Of a stretch of DNA of 44,548 nt, positions 1 through 11,959 are shown piece by piece (the first letter of the stretch is position 1; each line of letters opens with the position of its first letter). A program made the translations under genes and the position numbers. Source of the DNA: Pelargonium nanum (lineage: Eukaryota > Streptophyta > Magnoliopsida > Geraniales > Geraniaceae); assembly GCA_036897485.1 (NCBI GenBank), contig JAYMTF010000218.1:1-44548 (forward strand), read 5' to 3'. A model generated the notes under the pieces. The model had not been told where the DNA came from and did no database searches. It worked only from the letters and a program-made list of their open reading frames with translations.

Positions 1-1798
1 CGTGCAGGTCCAAATCTAATATGTTCTTAGCCACTAGCTCAGCCACCTGAAGGTTGCTGAGGCACCTGCAAGCTGCAAGTAAAGGTCTCCACATAGGAGC
101 TGTAGGTTTTGAAGGCAATGTTTTGATATAATCCAAAGCATTTTCTATCAGTCCTGCTCTTCCTAGTAAATCAACCATGCAGCTGTGGTGAGTTTCTTCC
201 GGTGTGATGTTGTAATCTTCCACCATGGATTTGAAAAACTCTTGGCCTTCTTGAACCAATCCAGAGTGACTACAAGCAGAGAGAACAGCAAGGAATGTGG
301 AGCTCGTTGGCCTGTGTTTATCCTCGATCAGCATTCTGAACAATGATATAGCCTTCTGAGGGTATCCGTTCTGCGAGTAAGCTTTGATCATTGAGTTCCT
401 TGAGACTACGTCTGGCGCCAAAATGTGATTGAAAACCCGCTCTGCTTGTACCAGACTGCCAGACTTTGCATATGCCTCTATCAGCGAACTTCCAACGTGA
501 CTGTTTGATTCATACCGGTTCTTGATTATCCGAGAATGGATCTGCTCACAGATTGCTAGTGATGGTAAAGAAGACGAAGCTTTTAGAACAATTGAATAGG
601 TGAACTCATTACAAGCTGCACCATGCTCAACCATTTCCTTGAAACTTTCTATTGCTTCGCAGGTCTTCTCATTGCGGACAAACCCTGATAGTAGCGCGTT
701 CCACGAAACATCAGATGCTGTTCTTTCCATTTCCTTCAACTGTTTCTGTGCCTCAACCATTTTACCAAGTCCTGAGTACATGTCTATAATAGCAGTCCCA
801 ACGAAGACGCCTGAGCTCATTCCCAATTTAACGACCTGAGCGTGAAGGATTCGACCAAGATCAAGATTTGCCAAACTACTGCAAGACGAAAGAGCGAGAG
901 TGAATGCATAATCACGAGGTTGAATCCCGCTCTCCCTCATCAAGAAAAACCGCCTTAAAGCCTTTTCAAAGGCCTTGTGCTGGTAGAATCCATTGATCAT
1001 CGCGGTCCAGGTGATGAGATTCTTTTCAGCAAGATCATCAAAAACAGACTCTGCATCTTCAATCAGCCCACACTTGCTATACATTGTGAGAAGTGCATTG
1101 CCTACTGCTGGCTCAGACAAGTACTGCATTTTCACAATGTGGGAATGGAGCTGTCTTCCTTCTTCGATTGCCAAGACATTCGCGCAAAAACCTAACAAGA
1201 TCGAGTAAGTATAACGATTTGGGCTTATACCCATACTCTCAAACTCCACGAACAAACTGAAAGCTCGGGCAAACAACCCGTTCTTCGCGTACCCATTCAT
1301 CAAGCAATTGCAAGAAGCAACATCAAAACAAGCCATGGACTTGAACAACACAACTGCACTTTCTATTTCTCCGCATTTAGCATACATATCAATGAGGCTA
1401 GTAGCCACAAACTCGTCCCCGCCAAGCCCGGTCTTTGTGATCATAGCATGACATCCTTTTCCAAGCTCGAAGCATCCTTTGCGACCACAAAAGTTAAGAA
1501 TCTGGATCATTTCATGCTTGTCTGGTACTTCACTTCCAAATTGCTCACCAGCAACACCTTGGAGTCTGCTTGTTAGTGAATTAAAACATACTCTCTTACC
1601 CTCTTGAGGGTCCTTTACTTGGTCAGAGTCGTGGAGGCTAACCGTTGAAAGTGACACTCTCTTGGGAATTTTATCGAACAGGTGGTGTGCATTCTTTGGT
1701 TTAATGGTTTCTGTAATCTTGTTGCGATTCCGTGTATATCCTTTGAGCGAGATTAATGGTGGGAAGTTTATTGGATTGGTCCATCTACAAAGCTCCAT
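1..1798 (-). CDS. PLS-class pentatricopeptide repeat (PPR) protein, 3' end cut by window edge
   Basis: The reverse strand reads open without a stop from the ATG at 1798 to the window edge, giving 599 codons and one base of the next. An in-frame TGA lies three codons upstream, so translation starts at or after this ATG. The N-terminus (MELCRWTNPINFPP) is basic and low in acidic residues, as in an organelle presequence. Repeating 31-36-residue helical-hairpin units follow, with typical PLS phrases such as SLIDMYAKCGEIESA, DVSWNALLSGFVRN and NSMIKAYSQNGYPQKA. The visible end (APMWRPLLAACR) is the start of the E domain, so about 60-200 residues (E/E+ and perhaps DYW) lie outside. The gene has no intron, as is usual for plant PPR genes. 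Members bind organelle RNA and mostly act in C-to-U editing. The RNA target cannot be told from this sequence, and I assign no named orthologue. Confidence 0.93.
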   Translation of the reverse strand, partial: MELCRWTNPINFPPLISLKGYTRNRNKITETIKPKNAHHLFDKIPKRVSLSTVSLHDSDQVKDPQEGKRVCFNSLTSRLQGVAGEQFGSEVPDKHEMIQILNFCGRKGCFELGKGCHAMITKTGLGGDEFVATSLIDMYAKCGEIESAVVLFKSMACFDVASCNCLMNGYAKNGLFARAFSLFVEFESMGISPNRYTYSILLGFCANVLAIEEGRQLHSHIVKMQYLSEPAVGNALLTMYSKCGLIEDAESVFDDLAEKNLITWTAMINGFYQHKAFEKALRRFFLMRESGIQPRDYAFTLALSSCSSLANLDLGRILHAQVVKLGMSSGVFVGTAIIDMYSGLGKMVEAQKQLKEMERTASDVSWNALLSGFVRNEKTCEAIESFKEMVEHGAACNEFTYSIVLKASSSLPSLAICEQIHSRIIKNRYESNSHVGSSLIEAYAKSGSLVQAERVFNHILAPDVVSRNSMIKAYSQNGYPQKAISLFRMLIEDKHRPTSSTFLAVLSACSHSGLVQEGQEFFKSMVEDYNITPEETHHSCMVDLLGRAGLIENALDYIKTLPSKPTAPMWRPLLAACRCLSNLQVAELVAKNILDLDLH

Positions 1799-3798
1799 TC
1801 TTGTTCACCTCCAAGAACTATGGAAAGGCGAGAGGTTGAAGACTGAGCTTTTGACAGCGAACCTATGGCTTCAAGACAAAACTAGCACTTATGGACTGAT
1901 CTTTATCTCTGGAATTAGAATAAACATTTATATCAAATGAAATCAATACATTGTAAATATGTGTTTGAGAGAGAATTTATGGAGAAACAAAAAAAAATGA
2001 GAGTTCAAAATCCTTTGCTCCATAAACAGGGAGAGTATTTATATTCAGAGAAAAAGTCAATAATGATACGAAACACATGATTGGTCGATAATGATGTCAT
2101 GATGCAATTATAATGATAACATGCGGATTCTAATAGAACCGCTTATGTCACAAGTGGAGATAATGGTACCAAGTAAAAGACTTATTATGTCTTTTGGTCC
2201 GGGCGGCGCCCCTCCTTCCTAGACGTCGGGTCATGAAAGTCAAATTCTATCGAAACTCTCTCTCTCCCTCATTGTAATTGTTTATCTTATTTTATTTTTT
2301 GGTGTATGTACTCTTTTAGGGTATGACCACGACGACTACGATACCGAACAAGAATCAAAATCCGAAGAAGAAGAAGATAATTATGGTTTTTGTTCGACGA
2401 GGGACAAGTTTGGAGATGGTTTTCTGGGACCCTAGTGTTCATTATGTTTTTTTGTTATTGTTACTATATCAATTTAGATAGTATGATTTGATATATTTTC
2501 TCGTACTTATGCTTTGTTTCAAATTAGTTATCTTTTAATTACACGACATGAGTAACTCTATTTTTTTAACCTCAACTCATCTACACGGTTCAATATATAG
2601 ATTGAATCACAACTTCTTAAAGAGATGTATATATTGACCATTAAGTCGTTCACTAGTGACAATGCTTTTTATTTTGATATACTTCATGTAAAAGCAGAAA
2701 ATTCATTGAGATTGTAACTTCTATATAAACTAAGTATTATATCATGTATATTAGTTATTGTTATATCTAAAGTTACTATCTATTATTATTAGTTAATAAG
2801 ATGATTTTTTGTAACTTATAGAAAATAAGAAGTCTTTTAATGAGAGAAATAGAAAGTGTTAGACTTGGTGATGTTACATCTATTATAATGTTGCATCACC
2901 AAATTTTATATACATGTATGGATTTGGTTAAGCAGGAAGGTTGATCGCAATAAAGAGGTTGTATGTAAAGAGTTCACCTTAATTGTTAATTGTCTGGAGA
3001 GGTAAATGTGGGGAACACGAGAGAACCCAAAAATGTTATTCATATCACTCAAAATCGAACATAAATGAGTTGAACAAGAATTGGCTAAAATCCGCTAAAG
3101 GTGTCCACGGACATGGCGAGTTGTAGTGCCACAACAGCTGCAATAACTCGTGAGCATATGTATCACAGTAGCACACCATGGACATGGAGATGGATCCCAC
3201 GGATGTGGTCCTCAAATCGATTTCATTTCTTCATCCTTTCGACTCATGTTTGACCTAAGTTCTAATAAGTTCCCGTAATAACGTAGTCGTAAAAAATTCT
3301 GCATCATCCCCGAATAAAAATCTACCTACAATAATTTTTTATCGACCAATTTGTCACACTCGACACCATTAGTTTCTTTTTAGTTTAACTTAAATTTATA
3401 AACCTAAAATGTAAGTTAAATAACTTAGACGCACTATATATAGTCATCCTTTTAGGTTACTCGAATGTTTGAGAGCTCATGTATGAAATCCGAGTCTTAA
3501 ACTACTCGACCAAAAAGACAATAATCCTAAAATGTAAGTTAAGTTACCTTGAACCCTCAATTGTAGGTCTCTCCTGCAGATCAATCATAGCCATTGATTT
3601 ATCAAATATTCTTATCTTGATAGATGATGATGATCCCAAGTACAAGCTCCCAGTTGATGCCAAATCCGAGCCAGCCACCACCACATCGTCAACAACAGAG
3701 CCACCTCCGACCTCGAAAGACATGTCCAGACCTCAATTTTCCGACACACATGATAAAATTAGATTCAAAATAAACAGACCAAGTACATAAATTACTTC
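1799..3798. other. Intergenic region between the PPR and J-protein genes
   Basis: AT-rich, about 2 kb, holding the divergent upstream regions of both flanking genes. It contains a short hairpin (2865-2902), a small GC-rich palindromic patch near 2201-2215 in otherwise AT-rich DNA, and two weak coding-like stretches (an acidic run near 2321-2430 and a proline/threonine-rich frame at 3600-3789). Neither stretch has enough support to be called a gene. Confidence 0.6.
2865..2902. repeat. Short imperfect hairpin
   Basis: Arms TTGGTGATGTTACAT (2865-2879) and ATGTTGCATCACCAA (2888-2902) pair at 13 of 15 positions around an 8-base loop. It lies between genes with no nearby transcript that I can see. 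It may be the end of a decayed small transposon; nothing shows that it is transcribed. Confidence 0.5.
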
Positions 3799-6706
3799 AT
3801 GAACATGCATATTTTGGCTCTGCCTCTAACGCCACAGAACCTCCTCTGTTTCTCTAACCTTTCTTCTTCTTCAAGATCTCGCCTTTCTGTTCTTCACATC
3901 AGAAACAGAGCAAACCCTTCAATACCCATCTGTAGATTTAGCCATAAAAGCGATTTCAATCACAATCTCATTGTCTGCGCACCAATTTGTAATAGCTGCC
4001 ATTACAGTAATAGACGAAGAAGACGACGATTCAATTGCACAATTGTGAGAGCCAGTCGGAGAGAGTCTCCTTATGAAGTGTTGGGTGTGTCTCCATCTGC
4101 AGCTCCTGATGAAATCAAGAGGGCTTATCGGAAACTGGCTCTCAAGTATCATCCTGATGTAAATAAAGAGGTATCATTTTACTTCTTTTATATCTGTTGT
4201 TTTTGTTTTGCTACAATATTGCTTGGTTTTTGATGAATTCAGTATTGGTTTCTAAGTGTAGTTTGTGATTTCAAGCTCATTAATAGGTGAGCTTCAAAAA
4301 CAAGGTAGTATTAGCAGAAATGTCACTCCTTTGTTAAGGAATTGAAAATGGGGGAAAATGTTGGTAGTTTTGGCCAAATCCGATAACATTATGACATGTT
4401 AGTGCATTTAGATTTAGTGTTTAAGAGATAAATCTAGTGTCAAGTTATGCCAAGCCTCTCTCTAACTACTCAACGAAACCTGTAATCCAAACCCTTAATG
4501 TTTGAGCGAAAACCACAAGCTACTGAAGTGAAACTAGTTTAACTCAAGCTTGGTCTGGATTAAGGAAGAGTAGAAGAAAACGTTAAAAAATGGGAGGTAA
4601 AGGTTTGTGAGGAGCGAAGGTGATTATCTAAGGTTTCAACCTGTTTTTTCTCTCCTTCAAATTTTGTATGCGATAATTAGTAGAGCTCGATGAAAATCAA
4701 TAGCTTTTGCAAGCTTCTTTCATGGAGTGATTAATGCACATCCACTAGGAAGATCACATACATTTATAATATCTTACATTCTTTAGCCTTTAATTTGTTT
4801 ATTCATTGATGGATTTCTATAATGCATATATGATTGATAACTTCAGACAGGCTAAGCCACATATTTTGTACGAGCTGATATTCTTTTTCTATCCCTTTTT
4901 ATTCACTTCAGCCTCCATATTCCTCCATGGCTCATTTAGCATTCTCCTCATCTCCTTATCTCCTTATACCTTTCCGTTTCCTTGTTTGGGGAGTTTAGAA
5001 GCTGGAAAGTCCCTCAATTGTGTAGCTAATATACGGAAACAGACACTAGTTGATGGCAGATGAGGATAGGGTGATAGTTTTGTCTAGAGCTTGAGATTTG
5101 AATAACTAATCTATTATATCATGTGGGGCATCAAGCATCATCTTGCTTCTTACACTCTCCCATCCACCATTTATCTTATCGTATTTATGTTCAAATTGCT
5201 GGCTTAAAACCCATCCCAAATGAGATGATTCTTGTATGGAGCTACTGTTAGTGTGAACCATTACTGGTTCAGTGATTCGTTGGAAGGACGATGCTCCTCA
5301 GATTTGCTTCTTTGTGTATTTCTAGAATCCGTATTTTGCAAATTACAATCCCAGCATCTTGTGCTGCTCATGCTCCACTTATATATATTGTTTATCTGTA
5401 TTTATGGTTAAATTGGATATAAACTGCCTAGTCTGGTTTTCTTCTTTTTCTCATGTATTACTCAATAACTCCACGAACTTTTGGTTTTATTTTTATAATT
5501 TAAGTTTTTCAGAAGTTGTTGGCATGCAGGCAAATGCACAAGAGAAATTTATGAGGATAAAACATGCATACAATGCATTGCTGAATTCGGAGTCTAGGAG
5601 GAAATATGATTCTGGAAATTATGCATCAGATTTTGCTCGCTCAACATCTAATAGAAACCAAAGAAAGAATGTTCAAGATGAAGAAGAGTTCTATGGACTT
5701 GGTAAACATTACAAAGTCAAGTTTTCTCTTTTATATTTGGTGTCTGCATATATGAAGTGTCGATTCTCCATTGCTCACTGCCTCACAAAATAGTATCACA
5801 TCCTCCTTAGGGACTTCAGTAAATGCTCTTTTGGCCTGAATCACAGTCTGCTAAGTGCCAAGTGAAAATGTGCTACATGCAACGTGGCTGTACCATTAAC
5901 CATGAACTCTGGAATAAATATTTGAATTAATACATTTTATTGTACTGTTTTTATATGCATACTCCCCTCTGTTTAGTAGACCTTAGTGGTCTATGTCATC
6001 AAAACTTAGAACACCCCATCGCTCGTATATAATTATAATTCTGAACGCATAATATATTCCCTTTGGAGTTAGGTTTCTCTTTTGTATGTTCTTATACTTA
6101 ACCCCTTTATGCTGCAGGTAATTTTTTGAGGGATGTTCAAATAACGATGGGTAGTTTTGTCCTCTCTAGTAGTCGTTACAAGTTGCAACAGCCGAAGTGC
6201 TTTGGGCCTTTTTTCAAATCTTGCCAAGCATTTATATAATATGGCTAGCTAAAACTACTTTACGGCAGTGTTTTAAGCCTTGATTTGGTTGGTGGTGCAG
6301 ATGACTTCTTTAAAGATCTTCAAGATGAATTCCAGAACTGGGAAGCTAGCGCTTCTGCACAAGAAAAGCCTAAGAGCCTATGGGAGGAACTGGCGGTAAG
6401 AATCTATGGGAATTTTTCGAGTGTCATAGAAAATTACCATAACGATTAAACAATCATGTATTGCGTTCTAAAATTACGTGTTAAACATACTTGCAGGATA
6501 TTGGGGAAGAATTGGTAGAATTTCTTGAGAAAGAACTCAACATAACCGATCAAGAGGCTAAGAAAGATAGCAACGAAGGGCCTCGAAAAGGAAGTTCCGC
6601 GACAGAGAGAAGCGGAGACAGTGTTGAAAAGAATAGCAGCATTGAGGATAGCATTGATGAGATAGAAGCAACTCTTGCTCAGTTGAAAAAAGAATTGGGT
6701 CTCTAA
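3799..6706 (+). CDS. Plastid-type J-domain (DnaJ/Hsp40) protein, DJC family
   Basis: Four exons, 3799-4170, 5530-5701, 6301-6395 and 6497-6706, join in phase to 282 residues. Residues 1 to about 85 are rich in Ser, Arg and Asn and poor in acidic residues, as in a chloroplast transit peptide. The J domain follows at about 90-155, with the [14 protein letters not shown] core; the HPD motif that stimulates Hsp70 ATPase is at 118-120 and is intact. There is no Gly/Phe region or Cys zinc centre, so it is class C (type III). The C-terminal third carries a [17 protein letters not shown] stretch and an acidic, coiled-coil-prone end ([17 protein letters not shown]). It should act as a co-chaperone for stromal Hsp70. 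It resembles the Arabidopsis DJC73-like group, but that link is from memory. Intron 1 is 1.36 kb and shows nothing recognisable. The gene converges on TOC75 at its 3' side. Confidence 0.9.
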
Positions 6707-7457
6707 GAAGTAGAGGATGTGTTTTTTCACTTGGAGCTACACATTGGCCAAAACAATATTAGGCCTGTGGTGAAAAAAAATGATGCTTTTTTGGTGTCAA
6801 AGATCAAAGTAAATTACACAATGAATTGTACTGTACTACCCAATAATCTGTATAGTTCACTTTCATTGATGGTTATCATTTAAGCTTGCACTTTGGTGCT
6901 ATTGCAATTTTTATGAACATGCAAATGAGAGTTCAGACTGGGAAATGAAGACTAACGGCTTGTTTGGATGTCTACTTCAAATCTTTAGACAGAAAGTGTC
7001 AGGAAAGAGGTAAAATAGAGAGTAAAAATACAACGCTCTACTGCAGAGGGTAAAAACATGTATCTAAATCTGAAGTTAACATCCGGCCTATATCTTCTCT
7101 AAGGAATCGTACTGTGTTTTTTTACTTAGTTAATTGAACCAAAACAATTTTCTATTTTAACGGTTAAACCCCAATAGGCCTCCCAAACAAGCACTAAAGA
7201 GCAATGATATATTTCACTTTAATATGAAGATTACATATAATTGAATCATGATTCTGGACTTGCAACAATCAAATCCTGATCGTTGTGATGCAAATTACTT
7301 GGATGTATCATACAGTTTCAATACAAAAAAATTGGATCACTGCTAATAAAACTCATCTAGTTCTAATTAAACTTCAAAACCTGCAGTGCAGTGCTCTACT
7401 TCCAGCTCCTAATGGCCCATGTGCACCATGCAAAACTATTGATCCTGCTGGACATAC
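6707..7457. other. Convergent 3' flanks of the J-protein and TOC75 genes
   Basis: Holds the 3' untranslated regions of two genes facing each other. A probable MITE fills about a third of the gap (6956-7192). No further gene is seen. Confidence 0.6.
6956..7192. mobile_element. Probable MITE with GCTTGTTTGG terminal inverted repeats
   Basis: The left end reads CGGCTTGTTTGGATG and the right end, reverse-complemented, reads GCTTGTTTGGGAGG. A perfect ACTAA flanks both sides (6951-6955 and 7193-7197) and is the likely target duplication. At about 237 bp with no coding frame it is non-autonomous. The GCTTGTTTGG end occurs in several plant MITE families (hAT- and Harbinger-like), and the 5-bp duplication does not settle the superfamily. 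It sits downstream of the stop codons of both flanking genes, so it may lie within a 3' UTR. Confidence 0.55.
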
Positions 7458-10400
7458 TCAAAATCTCTCTCCAAAACGAAGGAACACCGAACCAGTCCCA
7501 GAATTATGGTCAACAGCATACTCCGCTCGTACTAGACCTAGCTTGATGCCAACGCCATACGATGAACCATGACCAGTTCGCCTATAGACCTCAGTTGGGT
7601 TCCCCTTGACATCTTTTGAACTTCCAAGATCAGTGCCATGTTCTACAAAAGCATAGGCATGTGTGTTTCGTACAGGTATTCGTAACTCTGCTGCAAGCTG
7701 CAGACAACATTTTAAAAAGAGTAATGTTATCTCTCGTGATTGTAATGGAAAACAATAAATATCAATATACTATATATACTGAATACAGATTTCCAGAAAT
7801 CCTACCTCGAGAATATTTCGGGCAGCACCTAACTCGCCCATGTTGTAACCCCTTACAGAATAGGGCCCTCCAAGGGTGAAAGCATCATAACTAGGAAGGT
7901 CTCCCACACAGCCACCGTAATGCCCATTAAGAACTAGCACAGTTGGTGGAGAGTCTACCCCCTCGTTCCTCACCTTGTAGAATCGTGTCATTGTTAACTG
8001 GTGACGGTTGAAGAATGGATTCTTGCTGCCGATCCCAAGCCCTTGATCAAGCTACACTTAGTATGTAAGAAGGCGTCACATTAAGTATGAAATAGATATG
8101 TAATTACAATGTCATAAATTCAGAGAAAGGGGGTGTCAGTTTCAACAATGTCAAGATATTCAACATCATAACCATCTTCTAACTGTCGTAAAGTCCTCAA
8201 GTAACTGAAGCACATAAATATGGAAAATACATGCAGTAAACTCATAAACATACTACGAACCGAGTACGAATAAAACATCTTAGGGTAGAACAGACTAGCA
8301 TAAGCCAAGCTTATACACCTGCAACCATTTTTTTACTTGCATAAATTCAAAGACAATTAAAATCTTTAGTTCTTTATACATACATGCTAATAATTATAAT
8401 CAATTTCCAACTTGCCTTATATTTGAGATATTTCAGGCTATAAAAAAAGGAGAATCACGACGACAACTCTAGATATTATATGATACAATTGAAAGAGGAA
8501 TTTTCACATGGACAAGAACTTTCTAGTTGTATGTATTACTCTACGGTCAAATTTTGATTTAGTACCATTGCAAATGAAAACATGAAAATAAAAAAAGTTG
8601 TATGATAATTTTATATTGCCAAAACCCAAACAAAAATTATAGGCAAACTGGAATACAGGAATAGAATATTAGAAATAGGGAAATGAAAGCAGGTTGAAAT
8701 GAGGAAGAGCTAATACTTCTTGTCATGACCACAGAAGCAGACCAGCTTACCTGAAACACATCCCTCTCACCAACTATGGCTCCATTTACGAATTTGGTGT
8801 TATCTCGTGTTATATTTACTTGTGCAAATGTCATTCGATCAATGCCAGTGCCGCTGAGGGTTGTTGGTGGTCCATCTGCACTAATTCCTCCGTTTGGAAG
8901 CACCCTTTGACCGTTTGGAGAAACATGGCTGCTTTCATCACGTGCTGTTATTTCTTCCATCACAAGTCCATATGTAAATTTGCTCTGACGAGTCAAATTC
9001 TGCCCAGCAAAATTCAATCAATATGTGGAAGAGAAGTCACATTATATAATACATCCAAAATTGTACTTAAAAGTGACAAGTATAAAGCAAGCTATAGAAG
9101 AATTACTGCAATTTACCTCCGTGATATTAGCTTTGATACCAGTGCGATCAACCCATATAGGGGGGACTTCATCCACTCCTGGCCCTCCAGTAAATACTGG
9201 GCTTAGTTTCCGGCTATTGAAACAGCTTGCACGAAGTGTACGGTTTCGACGATCTGTTATACCATCCAAGTACGGATGCACATAATCCAGCTTAAAAGCA
9301 AGATCATCCTGATAAAATATATCAGGGTAAGCATTTTCAAGCAAGATCTTAATGCAGAAAATTCTAAAATCGTTATTATATCATTCAACTCACTGGTGAA
9401 TCAAAAAAGTTGCTAGTGGTCACTGAGCCAAGAATGGATCTATTAAGCCCACCGATATTTCGATGTTCGAACGAAACAGTTCCACCCGGTGTAATTCCAG
9501 CCTATACAGATTGAATACAATGGAATACCAATGAATCAGATTTTCAACTTCGAACCCTGTAAATACAATATTTCCACAAATGAAGATACAAGAAGGGCAT
9601 CAATACCAGAGTAGGACGTCCTCCAGGCCCAGGAACAATACTCCACTCCGAACTGATTTCAGCTGACTTTTGGTCTAGTTCTTTAAGCTTGAACTCTACA
9701 ATGATCCCTCCTTCATTGTCCTCATCAGGTCGAGGGTTGACTTCAATGTTCGCAAACAAACCTAAGGAATTTATGTTCCTCAGAGCTTCCCTCCCTGCTC
9801 TTATGTTGAAAGCTTGACCTTTTGTCATCTGTAATGAAAGTTAATAATTCCCCAAAATTTTTAAAAGGCAACTAATTATTAGCATGAAACTGACATAACT
9901 ACCACCATAATATCAGAACTAAACACAATTGCATCTTTTTTGGATTTTCAGTCTTCCAAAGAATCCAAATGCAGACTCCTAAAGAGCTGAGAGAAGTGCA
10001 TGCCAAAAAAAAAAACTCCTTTCCGTTAAAGTGGTTTTGAAAGACACAATTGAAGTGCCAGTCTATGCTATTACTGATTATCACCCCAGAACACAACTAA
10101 ATAAGAAATTTATCAAACTTTCACAACTATAGCAAATGCTCATAATTCATAAAAATTAATAGATAGACAGATATAAGATATGCAGTATACTATATCTAAA
10201 GGAATCGAAACATAATTATGAGCATACCATATACGGCATTTCTCTCCTGACAACATCAGGGTTAGTGTTTCCCTCTACCACATTGCCAAGCTTGTCTTGA
10301 AACTGTATATCCACCCGAGTAATGTCCCCTTCCACCACCTCACAAACCACCTCGTCGGTATTCAAATTCCCAAAATTAACAACCTGGGCGCAGGCATACC

Positions 10401-11376
10401 CTTGGTTAGCATACCAATTCTGGACCTCATCACGGATATTCTGTAAGGTCCGGGCGCTGACCTTCCCCTCCTCCTTCAACATCTTACTAATTTCATCGGA
10501 TACGTCACCAGGCAACAAACAAGTCTTTGCCCTCCTGATTCTCTTCTTGTACTCCCTCTCCTGTGACTTGTACAACTCGAACTTCTCCTTCTCGGTCATG
10601 TCCGGGTCCATCGTGAGTTGCGCAGACTGCTGCATCATACCCACATTGATACACCTGAATCTATTGGCGCCTTGCCAAGTACTCTCATCATAAAGAATTC
10701 GAACCGTAATGGTCCCGTCCGGGTTGGTCTTCCCTTCCAAATCAACCTTCTCGAACATTCCACAAGTCTCGAGGGTCTCGAGCTCGCTCTGCAGCTGAGC
10801 CTTGGTGTAGGAGCTCCCGGCCTTCAGAGACACCATTTCAAAGAAAGAGTCATTGTTGCTGACTGTGTTCCTGGTCTTCCTATCATAAAACACAATCTCG
10901 GCAACCTTGTACCTCTTGAAGCCGTTGAGCTTGTTGAGCTGCACCACAGCGTTGGCGGGAAGACCATGAGCATCCCAATCCTCACCGGACTGAGACTCGT
11001 CGGCAATGGCGGCCGAGGGAGAGAACAGTCGCCTCCAGAAGTCTCCTCCTCCTCCTCCATTTCCGCCGCCTCCGCCACCATTACCGCCGAAATTACCGGG
11101 GCCGCCGCCTCCGCCGGTGAAGAGCGAGGAAAGAGGGGAGATGTTGAAGAGGATGGCGGCAGCGGCGGCGGCGGAGGCGGATGAAAATGCTAGGGTTTTG
11201 GAGAGGGTTTTGGGGGAAATGAAGTGGGGTTTGGGTTTTTGGGAGGAGGGTGAGGAAGAGGGTAAAAGGCAGCACCTTGAGGCGGCGGCGGAGGAGGAGG
11301 AGCGGCGGTGGGAGGGGAGAGGATTGGGAAGGCCAATTGGGTTTGGAGAATGGGTGGAGAGAGCAAGAGGGTTCAT
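7458..11376 (-). CDS. TOC75-3: TOC75-III, protein-import channel of the chloroplast outer envelope
   Basis: Seven exons in transcript order, 11376-10228, 9828-9607, 9501-9394, 9308-9117, 8999-8751, 8051-7806 and 7697-7458, give 801 residues, close to the roughly 810-820 usual for Toc75. The N-terminus has a Ser/Pro-rich transit peptide followed by a polyglycine run (about residues 87-112), the outer-envelope targeting hallmark of Toc75. POTRA domains follow (about 140-385, with KVAEIVFYDRKT and EVQNWYANQGYACAQVVNF). The C-terminal Omp85 beta-barrel is encoded by exons 2-7, includes PYSVRGYNMGELGAARN and ends in SVFLRFGERF. It forms the preprotein-conducting pore of the TOC complex with Toc159 and Toc34. 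Every intron is phase 0. The long Gly and Pro runs create open antisense frames in exon 1 that are not genes. Confidence 0.97.
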
Positions 11377-11391
11377 TTTGTTGATGACCCT

Positions 11392-11412
11392 GAAGAAGAA
11401 GAAGAAGAAGAA
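11392..11412. repeat. (GAA)7 microsatellite in the TOC75 5' leader
   Basis: Seven perfect GAA units lie 16 bases upstream of the TOC75 start codon. On the sense strand of that gene this is a TTC run, a CT-rich leader of a kind common in plant 5' UTRs and prone to length change. Confidence 0.85.
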
Positions 11413-11959
11413 ATGTAGTTAGAGGAGGGTTGGTGTTAGTGGATGAGGAGGTTTTAGTCTCTGCTTCTTCAGGTTCTTCTTCTTTTTATTTCCTGGTTTT
11501 TCCGAAATTACAGTTACTTGATACGATTGATTTGCAGGATTGGGTTGGGCGAGAAATTCAAGGTTTCTCTTTCTTTCTTTCTTTTTTTCTTCTTTTTTTT
11601 TTTCCTCTCAAATTAAATATTAAAATCATTTAGGTTTGTGTCTCTCGATCTCTTTGTGGTTTGGAGAGTCGGATATGATTTTTGTTCCTTTATAGCTGTT
11701 TTTATTTCAAAGCGGTGACATTGGATTGCATGTAGCAAACTATGGTATTTGTGTTCATATAGCAAGCTCTTGCACTGATAGCAAGTTTAGATTTTGTTAG
11801 TGTTTGCAGAGTGACGGCGTAGATTCGCTGTAGATTTTTGGTTGGTGTGCGCCTGTAGGGAAGGAGAATGTGACTTTGAAATTGGTGATTTGGTCAGAGT
11901 CATCGCATCACCCTTTGAGTTTGCTATCGGATCAGATAGCATACACGATGGTGACTAGA

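Noticed and set aside
2198-2235. GC-rich GGGCGGCGCCC palindromic patch
   Set aside because: Striking in AT-rich DNA but too short to class; no element ends or gene start can be tied to it.
2319-2475. Acidic and basic small frames after a TTTTAG acceptor-like site
   Set aside because: Short and low in complexity, with competing frames; no start context, partner exon or recognisable domain.
4806-5063. Hydrophobic open frame within intron 1 of the J-protein gene
   Set aside because: It lies wholly within the intron of a well-supported gene and has intron-like composition and no domain.
11006-11422. Forward-strand open frame rich in Pro and Glu opposite TOC75 exon 1
   Set aside because: It is the antisense of the polyglycine and Ser/Ala-rich transit region; the TOC75 frame on the other strand is unmistakable.
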